Source: a virus. From it: 64,000 nucleotides of DNA. The number at the start of each line of letters is the position of its first letter. Position 1 is the first letter of the stretch. Below are positions 1 through 7,397 of this stretch, in pieces. Location of the stretch: IMG/VR virus record IMGVR_UViG_3300032287_004484, positions 1-64,000 of that record; one strand, given 5' to 3'. The notes beneath the pieces were generated by a model, which saw nothing but the letters and a program-made list of their open reading frames with translations, searched no databases and was not told the origin of the DNA. A program made the position numbers and the translations under genes.

Positions 1-204
1 ATTAAAATTTTCTATGAAGAAAATAAGGATAACTTAAAAAAATATCAAAAACAATATCGTGAAGAAAATAAGGATAAAATAAAAGAACGTCAAAAACAAT
101 ACTATGAAGAAAATAAAGATAAAGTAAAACAATATAAAAAACAATATCGTGAAAAAAATAAGGATAAGATTAAACAAAGTCGTAAAAAAACAAGCATAAG
201 TTAA
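1..204 (+). CDS. C-terminal end of a Lys/Glu/Asn repeat protein (partial)
   Basis: Open from the left edge to a TAA at 202-204. The visible 67 residues are about four imperfect copies of a roughly 15-residue unit of the type YEENKDKIKQYQKQY, strongly charged and probably a continuous helix or coiled coil. Repeats like this occur in phage HNH-endonuclease-associated proteins, but no catalytic part is visible, so no function is assigned. The start lies outside the window. Confidence 0.6.
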   Translation: MKIFYEENKDNLKKYQKQYREENKDKIKERQKQYYEENKDKVKQYKKQYREKNKDKIKQSRKKTSIS

Positions 205-259
205 AAGAATACGATAAAAAAGATATATGAAAATCTATTAAAAGTTTTCATAATCTTAA

Positions 260-301
260 TATAAGGTTTAAACATTAATTTTTTTATAATTATAATATAA
301 C
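260..301 (+). promoter_or_regulatory. Phage promoter box plus -10
   Basis: ATAAGGTTTAAACATTA (261-278) matches the TTTTT(A/G)GGTTTAA box that recurs across the window. A TATAAT-like stretch follows about 20 bp later (285-299). It precedes the gene at 321 and the first small-gene array. Confidence 0.55.
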
Positions 302-320
302 TACAAGGAGAAAAAATATT

Positions 321-464
321 GTGTCTAGTAATAAAACAATAGGTAAACTAAAAATCACTATTAATGAGTATGAAAATTTTACTCAAAAGATTTATCATGA
401 AAAACCATTTAAAAAAGCAATTGAAAAATTTAAAAAAATAAAACAAGATAAAAAACAAAAATGA
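321..464 (+). CDS. Small basic protein of unknown function (47 aa)
   Basis: GTG start preceded by AAGGAG at 305-310. It encodes a Lys-rich 47-residue protein with no recognisable motif. It sits directly under the promoter at 260-301 and just before a decayed family A remnant, so it may head that operon. Supported by ribosome binding site, promoter and position only. Confidence 0.5.
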   Translation: MSSNKTIGKLKITINEYENFTQKIYHEKPFKKAIEKFKKIKQDKKQK

Positions 465-474
465 TTAGATGAGT

Positions 475-528
475 TTTTTAAAATCTATTAATTATGATTT
501 AAATGAAATAAGTGAGTAGTTAATGTGA
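475..528 (+). pseudogene. Remnant of a family A gene
   Basis: The bases encode FLKSINYDLNEISE, then TAG, then LM, which is the conserved C-terminus of family A except that the Trp codon TGG has become TAG (517-519). Nothing upstream matches the rest of the family, so only the 3' end survives. It still supplies the junction into the next gene. Confidence 0.75.
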
Positions 529-839
529 CACCAGATAGAGCTTATGAAATATGTTATAAAGAAAATAAAAGAATACGTGAATTAGAAGATATTATTGTTT
601 CTAGTTCATATTACTCATATAAGTATTCTTTTAATATTATTAAAGGAAGATTTAAAGAAGGAGAAAAAATAATTGCTACAGCTGATAATTGGAGTTATGG
701 TTACGCTAAACATGTTATTAAAGGTCCTTTTTATTTAGGCCATCCAATTATTTTTAATTCAGAATGTAAATATGTATATATTGATTTTTTAAAATCTATT
801 AATTATGATCTAAATGAAATAAGCGAGTGGTTAATATGA
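525..839 (+). CDS. Family A YSY-repeat small protein
   Basis: 104 aa, GTG start overlapping the remnant stop. Family A layout: N-terminal MTPxxAY, an ELExII segment, then two degenerate repeats of the form YSYxYAxxIIKGRFxEGEKII, then GHPIIFNS and the tail DFLKSINYDLNEISEWLI. The helical repeats suggest a small solenoid. No known enzymatic motif. It ends with ATGA overlapping the next gene. Function unknown. Confidence 0.8.
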   Translation: MTPDRAYEICYKENKRIRELEDIIVSSSYYSYKYSFNIIKGRFKEGEKIIATADNWSYGYAKHVIKGPFYLGHPIIFNSECKYVYIDFLKSINYDLNEISEWLI

Positions 840-1150
840 CTCCATACGAAGCTCTACAAATATCAAAAAGTTTAAAAAAAAGAAGTTCTAAATTAGAAAA
901 ACTAATAATTGAAAGTCCTCAACTTTGTTTTGATTATGCTAGGCAAGTATTACGTGGACGTTTCTTAGAAGGAGAAAAGATGATTTCTGGTGATTCATTT
1001 AATTCTCTTATGTATGCTAAATATGTTTTAAATGGACCATTTCATTTAGGTCATCGTATTATTTTTAATTCTTTTTATAAAAAAGATTATATAGATTTTT
1101 TAAAATCTATCAATTATGATTTAAATGAAATAAGTGAATGGTTAATATGA
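836..1150 (+). CDS. Family A YSY-repeat small protein
   Basis: 104 aa. ATG at 836 overlaps the previous TGA (ATGA); an in-frame GTG at 827 is possible but less likely. Same layout as its neighbour (RGRFLEGEKMI, NGPFHLGHRIIFNS, tail EISEWLI). The near-identical final 20 codons suggest recent duplication or gene conversion. Confidence 0.8.
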   Translation: MTPYEALQISKSLKKRSSKLEKLIIESPQLCFDYARQVLRGRFLEGEKMISGDSFNSLMYAKYVLNGPFHLGHRIIFNSFYKKDYIDFLKSINYDLNEISEWLI

Positions 1151-1461
1151 ATTCTTCAAATGCTTTTTATAAGTGTTATAATAAAAATCGTAGAATATTA
1201 GAATTAGAGAGTATAATTGCTACTGATCTATATTATTCTTACATGTATACTCGCCATATAGTTAAAGGAAGATGGGAAGAAGGTGAAAAAAGTATTGCTA
1301 CACATCCAGAATATTCTTATCTTTATGCTCGTTATATTCTTAAAGGCCCGTTTCATTTGTGTCATCCAATTATTTTCAATTCAAAATGGAAAGAAAACTA
1401 TATAGATTTTTTAAAATTTATCAATTATGATCTAGGTGAAATAGGAGAGTGGTTAATATGA
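1147..1461 (+). CDS. Family A YSY-repeat small protein
   Basis: 104 aa, ATGA-coupled to the gene before. It contains RNRRILELESIIATD, then YSYMYTRHIVKGRWEEGEK and YSYLYARYILKGPFHLCHP, and ends EIGEWLI. The two repeats are clearest in this copy. Function unknown. Confidence 0.8.
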   Translation: MNSSNAFYKCYNKNRRILELESIIATDLYYSYMYTRHIVKGRWEEGEKSIATHPEYSYLYARYILKGPFHLCHPIIFNSKWKENYIDFLKFINYDLGEIGEWLI

Positions 1462-1661
1462 ATTATAGTTATGTAATAATAGATGATCAACTTGTAATAG
1501 AATCTATAGATGATAAAAAAAGTATAACTTGGATAGTACGTTTACTTTGTAAAAAATCAAGCGACGTAGTTAATATTGGTTATCACCCAGAATCTTATGT
1601 TGATTCCTATTATAGAACTAAGGAATGGTTTATGAATAAATATCCAGAACATTTAATATGA
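1458..1661 (+). CDS. Family B PEL-tail small protein
   Basis: 67 aa. First family B member, inserted between family A genes. Family B layout: MNYxYxI, a beta-rich hypervariable middle with a conserved Trp (here TWIV), then SxxRTKEWxxxxYPEhLI at the C-terminus. ATGA overlap at both ends. Function unknown. Confidence 0.75.
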   Translation: MNYSYVIIDDQLVIESIDDKKSITWIVRLLCKKSSDVVNIGYHPESYVDSYYRTKEWFMNKYPEHLI

Positions 1662-1972
1662 CACCTCACGAAGCTTTTGAAAAATGTAAAAATCAAAATA
1701 ATAGAACCTTAGAATTAGAAAAAATAATCGCAACTCATGCACAAACAAGTTATCTTTACGCTAAAGAAATTATTAAAGATCGTTTTATATTAGGTGAAAA
1801 AATAATTAGTCAAGAAATATTTTATTCTTTTTTATATGCTCAACATGTAATTAAAGGTCCATTTATAGAGTGTCATTTAATTATTTTTAATTCATCATAT
1901 AGAAAAGATTACATCCTTTTTTTAAAAGAAATTAATTATGATCTTAATCAAATAATGGAGTGGTTAATATGA
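1658..1972 (+). CDS. Family A YSY-repeat small protein
   Basis: 104 aa, ATGA-coupled. Starts MTPHEAFEKC, repeats SYLYAKEIIKDRFILGEKII and SFLYAQHVIKGPFIECH, tail QIMEWLI. It is more diverged from the first three members than they are from each other, so it is probably an older copy. Confidence 0.8.
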   Translation: MTPHEAFEKCKNQNNRTLELEKIIATHAQTSYLYAKEIIKDRFILGEKIISQEIFYSFLYAQHVIKGPFIECHLIIFNSSYRKDYILFLKEINYDLNQIMEWLI

Positions 1973-2181
1973 GTAGTTATAATTATGTTATTGAAATAGA
2001 AAATAAAAAAATTTTTATTGTTGAAAAAGACTCTCTTAAGATTAGGGATACATCGTGGGAAATTAAACAAATTTTTGATGAAAATCCAAATGATTTTAGA
2101 AACATCTTAAAAATCTTTAGTGATTCAAAAGAAAGAACTAAAAAATGGGTGATTCAAAAATATCCTGAACTTATTTTGTGA
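1969..2181 (+). CDS. Family B PEL-tail small protein
   Basis: 70 aa, ATGA-coupled to the family A gene before it. MSSYNYVIEI start, central DTSWEI, C-terminal ERTKKWVIQKYPELIL. It ends in TGA without a following ATG and closes the first sub-operon before the promoter at 2186. Confidence 0.75.
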   Translation: MSSYNYVIEIENKKIFIVEKDSLKIRDTSWEIKQIFDENPNDFRNILKIFSDSKERTKKWVIQKYPELIL

Positions 2182-2183
2182 TT

Positions 2184-2250
2184 AATTTTTAGGTTTATAC
2201 ATCTATTATTCTTTATTATAGAATATATATAAGAATAAATATATTAAGGA
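2184..2250 (+). promoter_or_regulatory. Phage promoter and SD for the family B array
   Basis: TTTTTAGGTTTATACATCTA (2186-2205) is followed about 15 bp later by TATTATAGAATATA (-10-like), then AAGGAG at 2245-2250. The box matches those at 6351, 11214, 12103 and 39775. Confidence 0.65.
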
Positions 2251-2256
2251 GTGGAT

Positions 2257-2457
2257 ATGAATATAAATTATATACACCAACTAAATGATAATTTTGATCG
2301 TATTCGTGAAATAAACACTCTTAATAGTTTTGATTCAACAGCTTGGAATATATCAGATTTTAAAAGTGATATCAAAAACTTTAGAAGACGTTTTAGAAGT
2401 TCCTTTATAAGAACTAAAGAATGGTTAAAAAAAAATTATCCAGAATTAATGTTATGA
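2257..2457 (+). CDS. Family B PEL-tail small protein
   Basis: 66 aa. ATG at 2257 with AAGGAG seven bases upstream; the in-frame GTG at 2251 would lie too close to the SD. Central TAWNIS, C-terminus IRTKEWLKKNYPELML. First gene of a run of fifteen consecutive family B members. Confidence 0.75.
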   Translation: MNINYIHQLNDNFDRIREINTLNSFDSTAWNISDFKSDIKNFRRRFRSSFIRTKEWLKKNYPELML

Positions 2458-2657
2458 ATTATACTTATGAAGTTGATAAGGAATCTTTGGGTTTTATGGT
2501 TATCATTGAAACCATTAATGATAAATTTAAAAATTGGACTTTCTCATTAGAGGAATTAAAAAATAATCAAAAATATTTTCTTAGTGGTGAACATATTAAA
2601 TCTTATAATAGAACAAAAGAATGGGTTACGGAAAATCATCCAGAGTTGATGTTATGA
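2454..2657 (+). CDS. Family B PEL-tail small protein
   Basis: 67 aa. Starts at the ATGA junction; upstream in-frame codons only overlap the preceding gene. MNYTYEV start, central KNWTFSLEELK, C-terminus RTKEWVTENHPELML. Confidence 0.75.
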   Translation: MNYTYEVDKESLGFMVIIETINDKFKNWTFSLEELKNNQKYFLSGEHIKSYNRTKEWVTENHPELML

Positions 2658-2836
2658 ATTATACTTATGAAATTGATAAACATATAGTAATCGAAAGTGC
2701 TATTATGGGATCTATACATTGGGATTTAGAATCTTTAAAAAAATATAGTTATCAAGATCATCTATATACATATAAAGATTCTTTTTTAAGAACACAAAAA
2801 TGGATTTATGAAAATTATCCAGAGTTACTATTATGA
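2654..2836 (+). CDS. Family B PEL-tail small protein
   Basis: 60 aa, one of the shortest members. MNYTYEIDKHIVIE, central IHWDLESLKK, C-terminus RTQKWIYENYPELLL. ATGA overlap on both sides. Confidence 0.75.
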   Translation: MNYTYEIDKHIVIESAIMGSIHWDLESLKKYSYQDHLYTYKDSFLRTQKWIYENYPELLL

Positions 2837-3030
2837 ATTATACTTACGAAATTAAAAAAGATGAATACCTTGATTTAATTATAGCAGAATATTTAGACAA
2901 TAAAAAAAACGCTCAATGGGAAATAAGTTATATTTTAAAACAAGACCTTAAAAATCCTGTTTGGGAAAAAACTTCTTTAGAAAGAATATATAAATGGTTA
3001 CAAAAAAATAATCCTGAGTTACTATTATGA
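2833..3030 (+). CDS. Family B PEL-tail small protein
   Basis: 65 aa. MNYTYEIKKDEYLDLII, central AQWEISYI, C-terminus ERIYKWLQKNNPELLL, where the usual RTK has become RIYK. ATGA overlap on both sides. Confidence 0.75.
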   Translation: MNYTYEIKKDEYLDLIIAEYLDNKKNAQWEISYILKQDLKNPVWEKTSLERIYKWLQKNNPELLL

Positions 3031-3215
3031 ATTATACTTATGAAATTAGTCTTTATTTTGTAATTGAAAAAAGTACATTAAATGTCAATTCGTTTTCTAT
3101 ATCTTCTTTAAAAGAAGATATAGATTTATTTTATACAGATGATTCTCCAAAAAGAGAACCATTTCTAAGAACTAAAAAATGGTTATATGAAAATTATCCA
3201 GAGTTAATTCTATGA
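3027..3215 (+). CDS. Family B PEL-tail small protein
   Basis: 62 aa. MNYTYEISLYFVIEK; the conserved central Trp is missing here (NSFSISSLKED). C-terminus LRTKKWLYENYPELIL. ATGA overlap on both sides. Confidence 0.75.
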   Translation: MNYTYEISLYFVIEKSTLNVNSFSISSLKEDIDLFYTDDSPKREPFLRTKKWLYENYPELIL

Positions 3216-3445
3216 AAAATTATCAATATCAAATAGAAAAAGAAAATAATGGGATTCGTGTTTTTGAATTTATAAGCACTCATGGTTCTAGGGTTGGAAC
3301 ATTATGGGATATTGATAAATTACAAAAATCGTTAGATGAATTAGATAAAGATAAATTTCGTTCAAGAGATATTGAAGATATAATTTCAAGTTTTAAAAGA
3401 ACTAAAAAATGGTTTCAAGAAAATTACCCAGAGTTACTTTTATGA
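3212..3445 (+). CDS. Family B PEL-tail small protein
   Basis: 77 aa. MKNYQYQIEKE start, central TLWDIDKLQKSLDEL, C-terminus KRTKKWFQENYPELLL. The longer middle carries a charged, probably helical stretch. ATGA overlap on both sides. Confidence 0.75.
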   Translation: MKNYQYQIEKENNGIRVFEFISTHGSRVGTLWDIDKLQKSLDELDKDKFRSRDIEDIISSFKRTKKWFQENYPELLL

Positions 3446-3654
3446 AACGAACATATATTATTATTTACAGTAATACTACTGTCTGTGAAATTCCAAATCA
3501 TAATAAGAAAAGATCACAAACAAAATTTTATTGGACTATTAATGAACTTAAAAATAATGCTCCATATTTTTCAAATACTTGTTCTAATCATTCTCAATCT
3601 TTTCTTAGGACTAGAGAATGGATATTAAAAAATCATCCAGAGTTATTTTTATGA
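3442..3654 (+). CDS. Family B PEL-tail small protein
   Basis: 70 aa. MKRTYIIIYSNTTV, central FYWTINELKNN, C-terminus LRTREWILKNHPELFL. ATGA overlap on both sides. Confidence 0.75.
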   Translation: MKRTYIIIYSNTTVCEIPNHNKKRSQTKFYWTINELKNNAPYFSNTCSNHSQSFLRTREWILKNHPELFL

Positions 3655-3842
3655 AATATGAATATAAAATTAAAGATGGATCGGTAACAGAATTTGAAAA
3701 TAAAATCTATAATGCAAATTGGAGTTTTGAATTTTTGAAAAAAGATACAGCGCCAAGTATTTTATCATTTATGGGAGTTGCTGATTCTTTTCATAGAACT
3801 AAAGAATGGGTATTAAAAAATCATCCAGAGTTATTACTATGA
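3651..3842 (+). CDS. Family B PEL-tail small protein
   Basis: 63 aa. MKYEYKIKDGSV, central ANWSFEFLKKD, C-terminus HRTKEWVLKNHPELLL. The final 12 codons are almost identical to the next two genes, pointing to recent duplication. Confidence 0.75.
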   Translation: MKYEYKIKDGSVTEFENKIYNANWSFEFLKKDTAPSILSFMGVADSFHRTKEWVLKNHPELLL

Positions 3843-4057
3843 AGTACACTTATCGTATAATAAAAACAATTAACACTAAATCGGGACCATATCTACAAAT
3901 ACAAGAAATTGATTCTAAAGGTTTTTTTATGACTTGGTCAATAGGGGAATTATTTGATAGCAAATCAAATAATGAAGGGTATGTTCAAGTAGTTTATGAA
4001 TCTCTTTTGAGAACTAAAGAATGGGTATTAAAAAATCATCCGGAGTTGATATTATGA
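3839..4057 (+). CDS. Family B PEL-tail small protein
   Basis: 72 aa. MKYTYRIIKTINT, central MTWSIGELFD, C-terminus LRTKEWVLKNHPELIL. ATGA overlap on both sides. Confidence 0.75.
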   Translation: MKYTYRIIKTINTKSGPYLQIQEIDSKGFFMTWSIGELFDSKSNNEGYVQVVYESLLRTKEWVLKNHPELIL

Positions 4058-4269
4058 ATTACACTTACAAAATTTCAAAAAATGTGGCGACTGGTTTAGA
4101 AGTTAATGAATTTCAAAATGGTCAATATTATTTTCATTGCACAATTTTTGGATTAAAAAATATTATGAATACTGAACAATGCTTTGAAAGCAAAGACAAT
4201 GAATATTTAAATTCTTTAAAACGTATGAAAAATTGGTTATTACAAAATCATCCAGAGTTAATATTATGA
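4054..4269 (+). CDS. Family B PEL-tail small protein
   Basis: 71 aa. MNYTYKISKNVAT; central aromatic segment FHCTIFGLKN (Trp replaced), C-terminus KRMKNWLLQNHPELIL. ATGA overlap on both sides. Confidence 0.75.
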   Translation: MNYTYKISKNVATGLEVNEFQNGQYYFHCTIFGLKNIMNTEQCFESKDNEYLNSLKRMKNWLLQNHPELIL

Positions 4270-4541
4270 ATTATACTTATGAATTAAAATATGAAATCGG
4301 ATTAAAAAAAGAAATGATGTTTTTTGTTTATGAATCTGAAAACGGAATAAAAAGCAGAGTGTCATCCATTGATTATAGAGAAATTATAATTATAGAGTTA
4401 TTGAATGATGAATTTCAAGAGAGTTGGTATTTGAATTTTTTAAAAAATTCAAAAAATGATTTTCTTGCTTTACATTTGAGAGATTCATTTCAAAGAACAA
4501 AAAATTGGGTGTTACAAAAACATCCTGAATTATTATTATGA
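4266..4541 (+). CDS. Family B PEL-tail protein, long variant
   Basis: 91 aa, the longest family B member, with an inserted segment of about 25 residues before the central ESWYLNFLKNS motif. C-terminus QRTKNWVLQKHPELLL. ATGA overlap on both sides. Confidence 0.75.
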   Translation: MNYTYELKYEIGLKKEMMFFVYESENGIKSRVSSIDYREIIIIELLNDEFQESWYLNFLKNSKNDFLALHLRDSFQRTKNWVLQKHPELLL

Positions 4542-4738
4542 ATTATTGGAAATACAAAATTGAAAAGTTTGATGGAGATTTTAGAGTGATTCAATACCAC
4601 GATAATTTATTAAATGGAAATAAATGGACAGTCAAATCTTTAATTAATCACAAAGAAGGAGATTTTCCTTATGGAAATGATTCTTTTAAAAGATCACAAG
4701 AATGGTTATACCAAAATTATTCAGAATTGATGTTATGA
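4538..4738 (+). CDS. Family B PEL-tail small protein
   Basis: 66 aa. MNYWKYKIEKFDG, central NKWTVKSLI, C-terminus KRSQEWLYQNYSELML, in which the Pro of the PEL tail has become Ser. ATGA overlap on both sides. Confidence 0.75.
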   Translation: MNYWKYKIEKFDGDFRVIQYHDNLLNGNKWTVKSLINHKEGDFPYGNDSFKRSQEWLYQNYSELML

Positions 4739-4914
4739 ATTATGATTATATCATTACTAAAAATTCTATACGAGAAATTAATATGAACGATAATAAACAA
4801 ACATCTTGGTTACTTTCTACTATTAAAAACAATTTAAAAGAGAATACTATTAATTCATCATTTAATAGAAGTCGTCAATGGATATTAGAAAATTATCCGG
4901 AGTTAATTTTATGA
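4735..4914 (+). CDS. Family B PEL-tail small protein
   Basis: 59 aa, the shortest intact member. MNYDYIITKNSI, central TSWLLSTIKNN, C-terminus NRSRQWILENYPELIL. ATGA overlap on both sides. Confidence 0.75.
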   Translation: MNYDYIITKNSIREINMNDNKQTSWLLSTIKNNLKENTINSSFNRSRQWILENYPELIL

Positions 4915-5114
4915 GTTATAGTTATGAAATTATTAAAGATGATAATAAAAAAGAAACAATGATTATTGAGTATGATAATAAAAATCGTTCAAATAAACCA
5001 GAAATGTGGTTTTTAGCAACTATAAAATTTTATAGTGACATGTGGAGAGACAATGAATCTTTTAGAAGAACAACTAAATGGGTTAAAGAGAAATATCCAG
5101 AGATAATACTATGA
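4911..5114 (+). CDS. Family B PEL-tail small protein
   Basis: 67 aa. MSYSYEIIKDDN, central EMWFLATIKFY, C-terminus RRTTKWVKEKYPEIIL. ATGA overlap on both sides. Confidence 0.75.
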   Translation: MSYSYEIIKDDNKKETMIIEYDNKNRSNKPEMWFLATIKFYSDMWRDNESFRRTTKWVKEKYPEIIL

Positions 5115-5305
5115 ATAAATATACTTATATATTTGATGGAGAGATATTAAAAGAATTTAGCAACTCGCAACCATCTTATGAATGGGATATACAAACTATT
5201 ACTGAAGTTTATATATATCCTCCTAGCGTGAATATATTAGGAATGGAATCTTTATATAGATGTTTTGATTGGTTAGAAAGAAATCATCCAGAGTTAATGG
5301 TTTAA
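5111..5305 (+). CDS. Family B PEL-tail small protein, end of run
   Basis: 64 aa. MNKYTYIFDGEIL, central YEWDIQTI, C-terminus YRCFDWLERNHPELMV followed by TAA. This is the last gene of the run and the only one whose tail no longer forms an ATGA junction. The next gene has its own SD. Confidence 0.75.
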   Translation: MNKYTYIFDGEILKEFSNSQPSYEWDIQTITEVYIYPPSVNILGMESLYRCFDWLERNHPELMV

Positions 5306-5327
5306 ATAAAATATTGGAGTTTTTAAT

Positions 5328-5603
5328 ATGAGTCCTAGAGAAGCTTATAAATATCTATGGAACATGGCGCCACAAGATTTTTTTTATAAATCAAAAAAAG
5401 AATTAAAAAAACTTGAAAAAGAAATATCAAAAGATGAATTTTATTCTTATAGATATGCCGTAGATATTTTAAATGGTCCATTTGATTTAGGTCATCCAGT
5501 TATTTTTAATTCGACTTATAAAAATGATTATATTAAATTTTTAAAATTAATTAATTATAATTTAATTCAAATATGTGATCAATATGGAGAATGGTTAATA
5601 TGA
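5328..5603 (+). CDS. Family A protein, single-repeat variant
   Basis: 91 aa, own SD-like TTGGAG upstream (5313-5318). It has the N-terminal SPREAYKYL and only one YSYRYAVDILNGPFDLGHP repeat, then the usual tail ending QYGEWLI. Family A therefore varies by loss of repeat units. ATGA overlap with the next gene. Confidence 0.78.
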   Translation: MSPREAYKYLWNMAPQDFFYKSKKELKKLEKEISKDEFYSYRYAVDILNGPFDLGHPVIFNSTYKNDYIKFLKLINYNLIQICDQYGEWLI

Positions 5604-5998
5604 CACCTGATCAAGCGTATTATATATGTTATTATAGGAAACGTAGAATACTAGAATTAGAACCTATCATTATTACTGATCCAGAATATTCTTATTTTTA
5701 TGCTATTAATATTATTAAAGGTCCTTTTAAAAAAGGAGAAGATATAATTTCTAAAGATTCCACAAGATCTTATCAATATGCTAGAGATATAAAAATGGGA
5801 AGATTTAAAAAAGGAGAAAAAAGTATAATTAAAGATCCAAAACTTGCTTATTGGTATTGTAAACTTATAATCAATTTTCCTCTTGAAGAAGCTCACCCTG
5901 TTATTCTTAAATCTATGTGGAAAGAAGATTATATTGATTACTTAAAAGAGATTAATTATGATTTAAATAAAATAAAAGAAAGTGAATTATTATTATGA
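5600..5998 (+). CDS. Family A protein, three-repeat variant with B-type tail
   Basis: 132 aa. Three helical repeats (YSYFYAINIIKGPFKKGE, RSYQYARDIKMGRFKKGE, LAYWYCKLIINFPLEEAH). The tail is ESELLL instead of EWLI, i.e. its last codons resemble those of family B, and the following gene is a family B member. This looks like recombination at the gene junction. Confidence 0.78.
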   Translation: MTPDQAYYICYYRKRRILELEPIIITDPEYSYFYAINIIKGPFKKGEDIISKDSTRSYQYARDIKMGRFKKGEKSIIKDPKLAYWYCKLIINFPLEEAHPVILKSMWKEDYIDYLKEINYDLNKIKESELLL

Positions 5999-6192
5999 AT
6001 TATCGTTATCAAATCATGACTTTTTCCATTAAAGAAACTGAAATAGAATGTGATAAAAATTATTTTTTTTGGGATTATAAACTCTTATCAGATAGCGATC
6101 AATTTATTTTAAGAGATGCTGAACATGTAATTTCAAGTTTTAGAAGAACTAAAGAATGGGTTATAAAGAATCATCCAGAGTTATTATTATGA
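5995..6192 (+). CDS. Family B PEL-tail small protein
   Basis: 65 aa. MNYRYQIMTFS, central FFWDYKLL, C-terminus RRTKEWVIKNHPELLL. ATGA-coupled on both sides, lying between two family A genes. Confidence 0.75.
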   Translation: MNYRYQIMTFSIKETEIECDKNYFFWDYKLLSDSDQFILRDAEHVISSFRRTKEWVIKNHPELLL

Positions 6193-6356
6193 ATCCTTTT
6201 CAAGCTTATAAAATATGTGAAACAAGAAATTGTAGGGAACCAGAAGTAGAAAAAATTATCACAACTGATTTATATTATTCTTTTTCACGCGCTTATTATA
6301 TAATTAAAGATAGATTTAAGCGACTGGTTAATATAATTATACTGTTTTATTTTTAG
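6189..6356 (+). pseudogene. Family A gene with internal deletion
   Basis: Begins MNPFQAYKICETRN and one repeat YSFSRAYYIIKDRF, then jumps directly to a frame-altered copy of the tail (CGACTGGTTAATATAAT resembles the family junction CGAGTGGTTAATATGA). The middle is deleted and the stop is displaced to 6354-6356, inside the next promoter box. Product 55 aa, probably non-functional. Confidence 0.65.
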
Positions 6357-6394
6357 GTTTAATCACTTATTTATACTTACTATATACTATTAGT
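6349..6394 (+). promoter_or_regulatory. Phage promoter of the family C array
   Basis: TTTTTAGGTTTAATCACTTA followed by TATATACTATTAG. The distance from the GG of the box to the ATG at 6395 is about 40 bp, the same spacing as at 11219-11258 and 39780-39820. This suggests the ATG lies at or near the transcription start. Confidence 0.6.
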
Positions 6395-6442
6395 ATGGAT
6401 AAGAAAAATACGCTTTACCTATGTATTGACACTTACTATTGA
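6395..6442 (+). pseudogene. Truncated family C gene or leader peptide
   Basis: ATG opens MDKKNTLYLCIDTYY then TGA. It matches the start of the intact family C gene at 11258 (MDKKYYLCIDIYKDK), also placed 40 bp from its box. It could be a decayed first gene of the array or a surviving leaderless leader peptide. Confidence 0.6.
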
Positions 6443-6493
6443 ATTGGATTTCTAATAGAAAAACAATCACTTAATAAAATTAAAGGATATCAC

Positions 6494-6814
6494 ATGAATC
6501 GTAAAATTGAATATTATTGCGGTATTAATACTTCCTTTGGAATAGTTAATTGTTGTTCCATATATATATATAGTACTGATCCATGGTGTAAAAGATATTA
6601 TGGGAGAGGTCAAATAAGAATTAAAGATAAAGCATCTCGCTACCTTAAGTCTGGCTATTGGGATAATCCAAAGAAACAAGATAATGAAAGTTTATTTCTT
6701 GAAATAAGTGAAGATGTAGCTAAAAAGATTTTAGATACACCTCACGATTCTATTCAAGGATTACGTCTTGAAATTTTTTATCAAGATCTTGAAATATGGG
6801 AAAAAGCAATATGA
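6494..6814 (+). CDS. Family C small protein
   Basis: 106 aa, SD AAAGGAT. Family C layout: a beta-strand start of the type YxLCIDxxxxxIxSF, then DxDKxIxYxGxxxIKD, a variable middle, and a helical C-terminal part (LLNxNFxxIxxKxIxEVLxxLxLxEYLI). This copy has YCGINTSFGIVNCCS and YYGRGQIRIKDKA. Function unknown. Confidence 0.75.
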   Translation: MNRKIEYYCGINTSFGIVNCCSIYIYSTDPWCKRYYGRGQIRIKDKASRYLKSGYWDNPKKQDNESLFLEISEDVAKKILDTPHDSIQGLRLEIFYQDLEIWEKAI

Positions 6815-7095
6815 ATTTCTATATAGGCTTATTGATCAATAAAAATAAAATTGAAGTACTTCATTTAATTGACGCTAATAAAAAATTTATTTATCGTGGA
6901 GGTGAAAAAATAAATTCAGAGTGTGATACTTACGACAAAGATACACTTGGATTTGAAATATCAAGTTATCATCTTTTAATACCAATTGACGAACAATTCT
7001 TCCTAAGACTTTCAGAAGCTTATTTTAAAAATCTAGAAGGATTAAGTTTACACGGGTTTTATAAAGTATATTCAATGTGGGAATATTGTATATGA
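6811..7095 (+). CDS. Family C small protein
   Basis: 94 aa, start at the ATGA junction. FYIGLLINKNKIEVLHLID, IYRGGEKINSE, C-terminus KVYSMWEYCI. Diverged copy of the preceding gene. Confidence 0.75.
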   Translation: MNFYIGLLINKNKIEVLHLIDANKKFIYRGGEKINSECDTYDKDTLGFEISSYHLLIPIDEQFFLRLSEAYFKNLEGLSLHGFYKVYSMWEYCI

Positions 7096-7397
7096 AATAT
7101 TTTGTTATTATTAATCTTAATGATGATAATACTAGAATTATTGGATTTTTAGCTTGTGATGTTAATGAAAAAAAATTGTATAATGGTGGTTGTTTTATCA
7201 AGGATCATCATAACAGGGTAGATAACCCAAAACAACACTTTATTCTTTTTAAAACTTATAATAATAATATATGCTTTGAATTTAACGATGAAAATCTATT
7301 TCAACAAGTAATCAATATTCACTATGGAACTATTTGTCATAAAAAAATAAATGAAGCGCTATCTGATTTAAATTTTATAATGGAGTACATGCTATGA
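7092..7397 (+). CDS. Family C small protein
   Basis: 101 aa, ATGA-coupled. FVIINLNDDNTRIIGFLACD, LYNGGCFIKDHHN, C-terminus NEALSDLNFIMEYML. Confidence 0.75.
   Translation: MKYFVIINLNDDNTRIIGFLACDVNEKKLYNGGCFIKDHHNRVDNPKQHFILFKTYNNNICFEFNDENLFQQVINIHYGTICHKKINEALSDLNFIMEYML

Noticed and set aside
1-204. Complete HNH homing endonuclease
   Set aside because: Only the charged C-terminal repeats are inside the window; no HNH or NUMOD motif can be seen.
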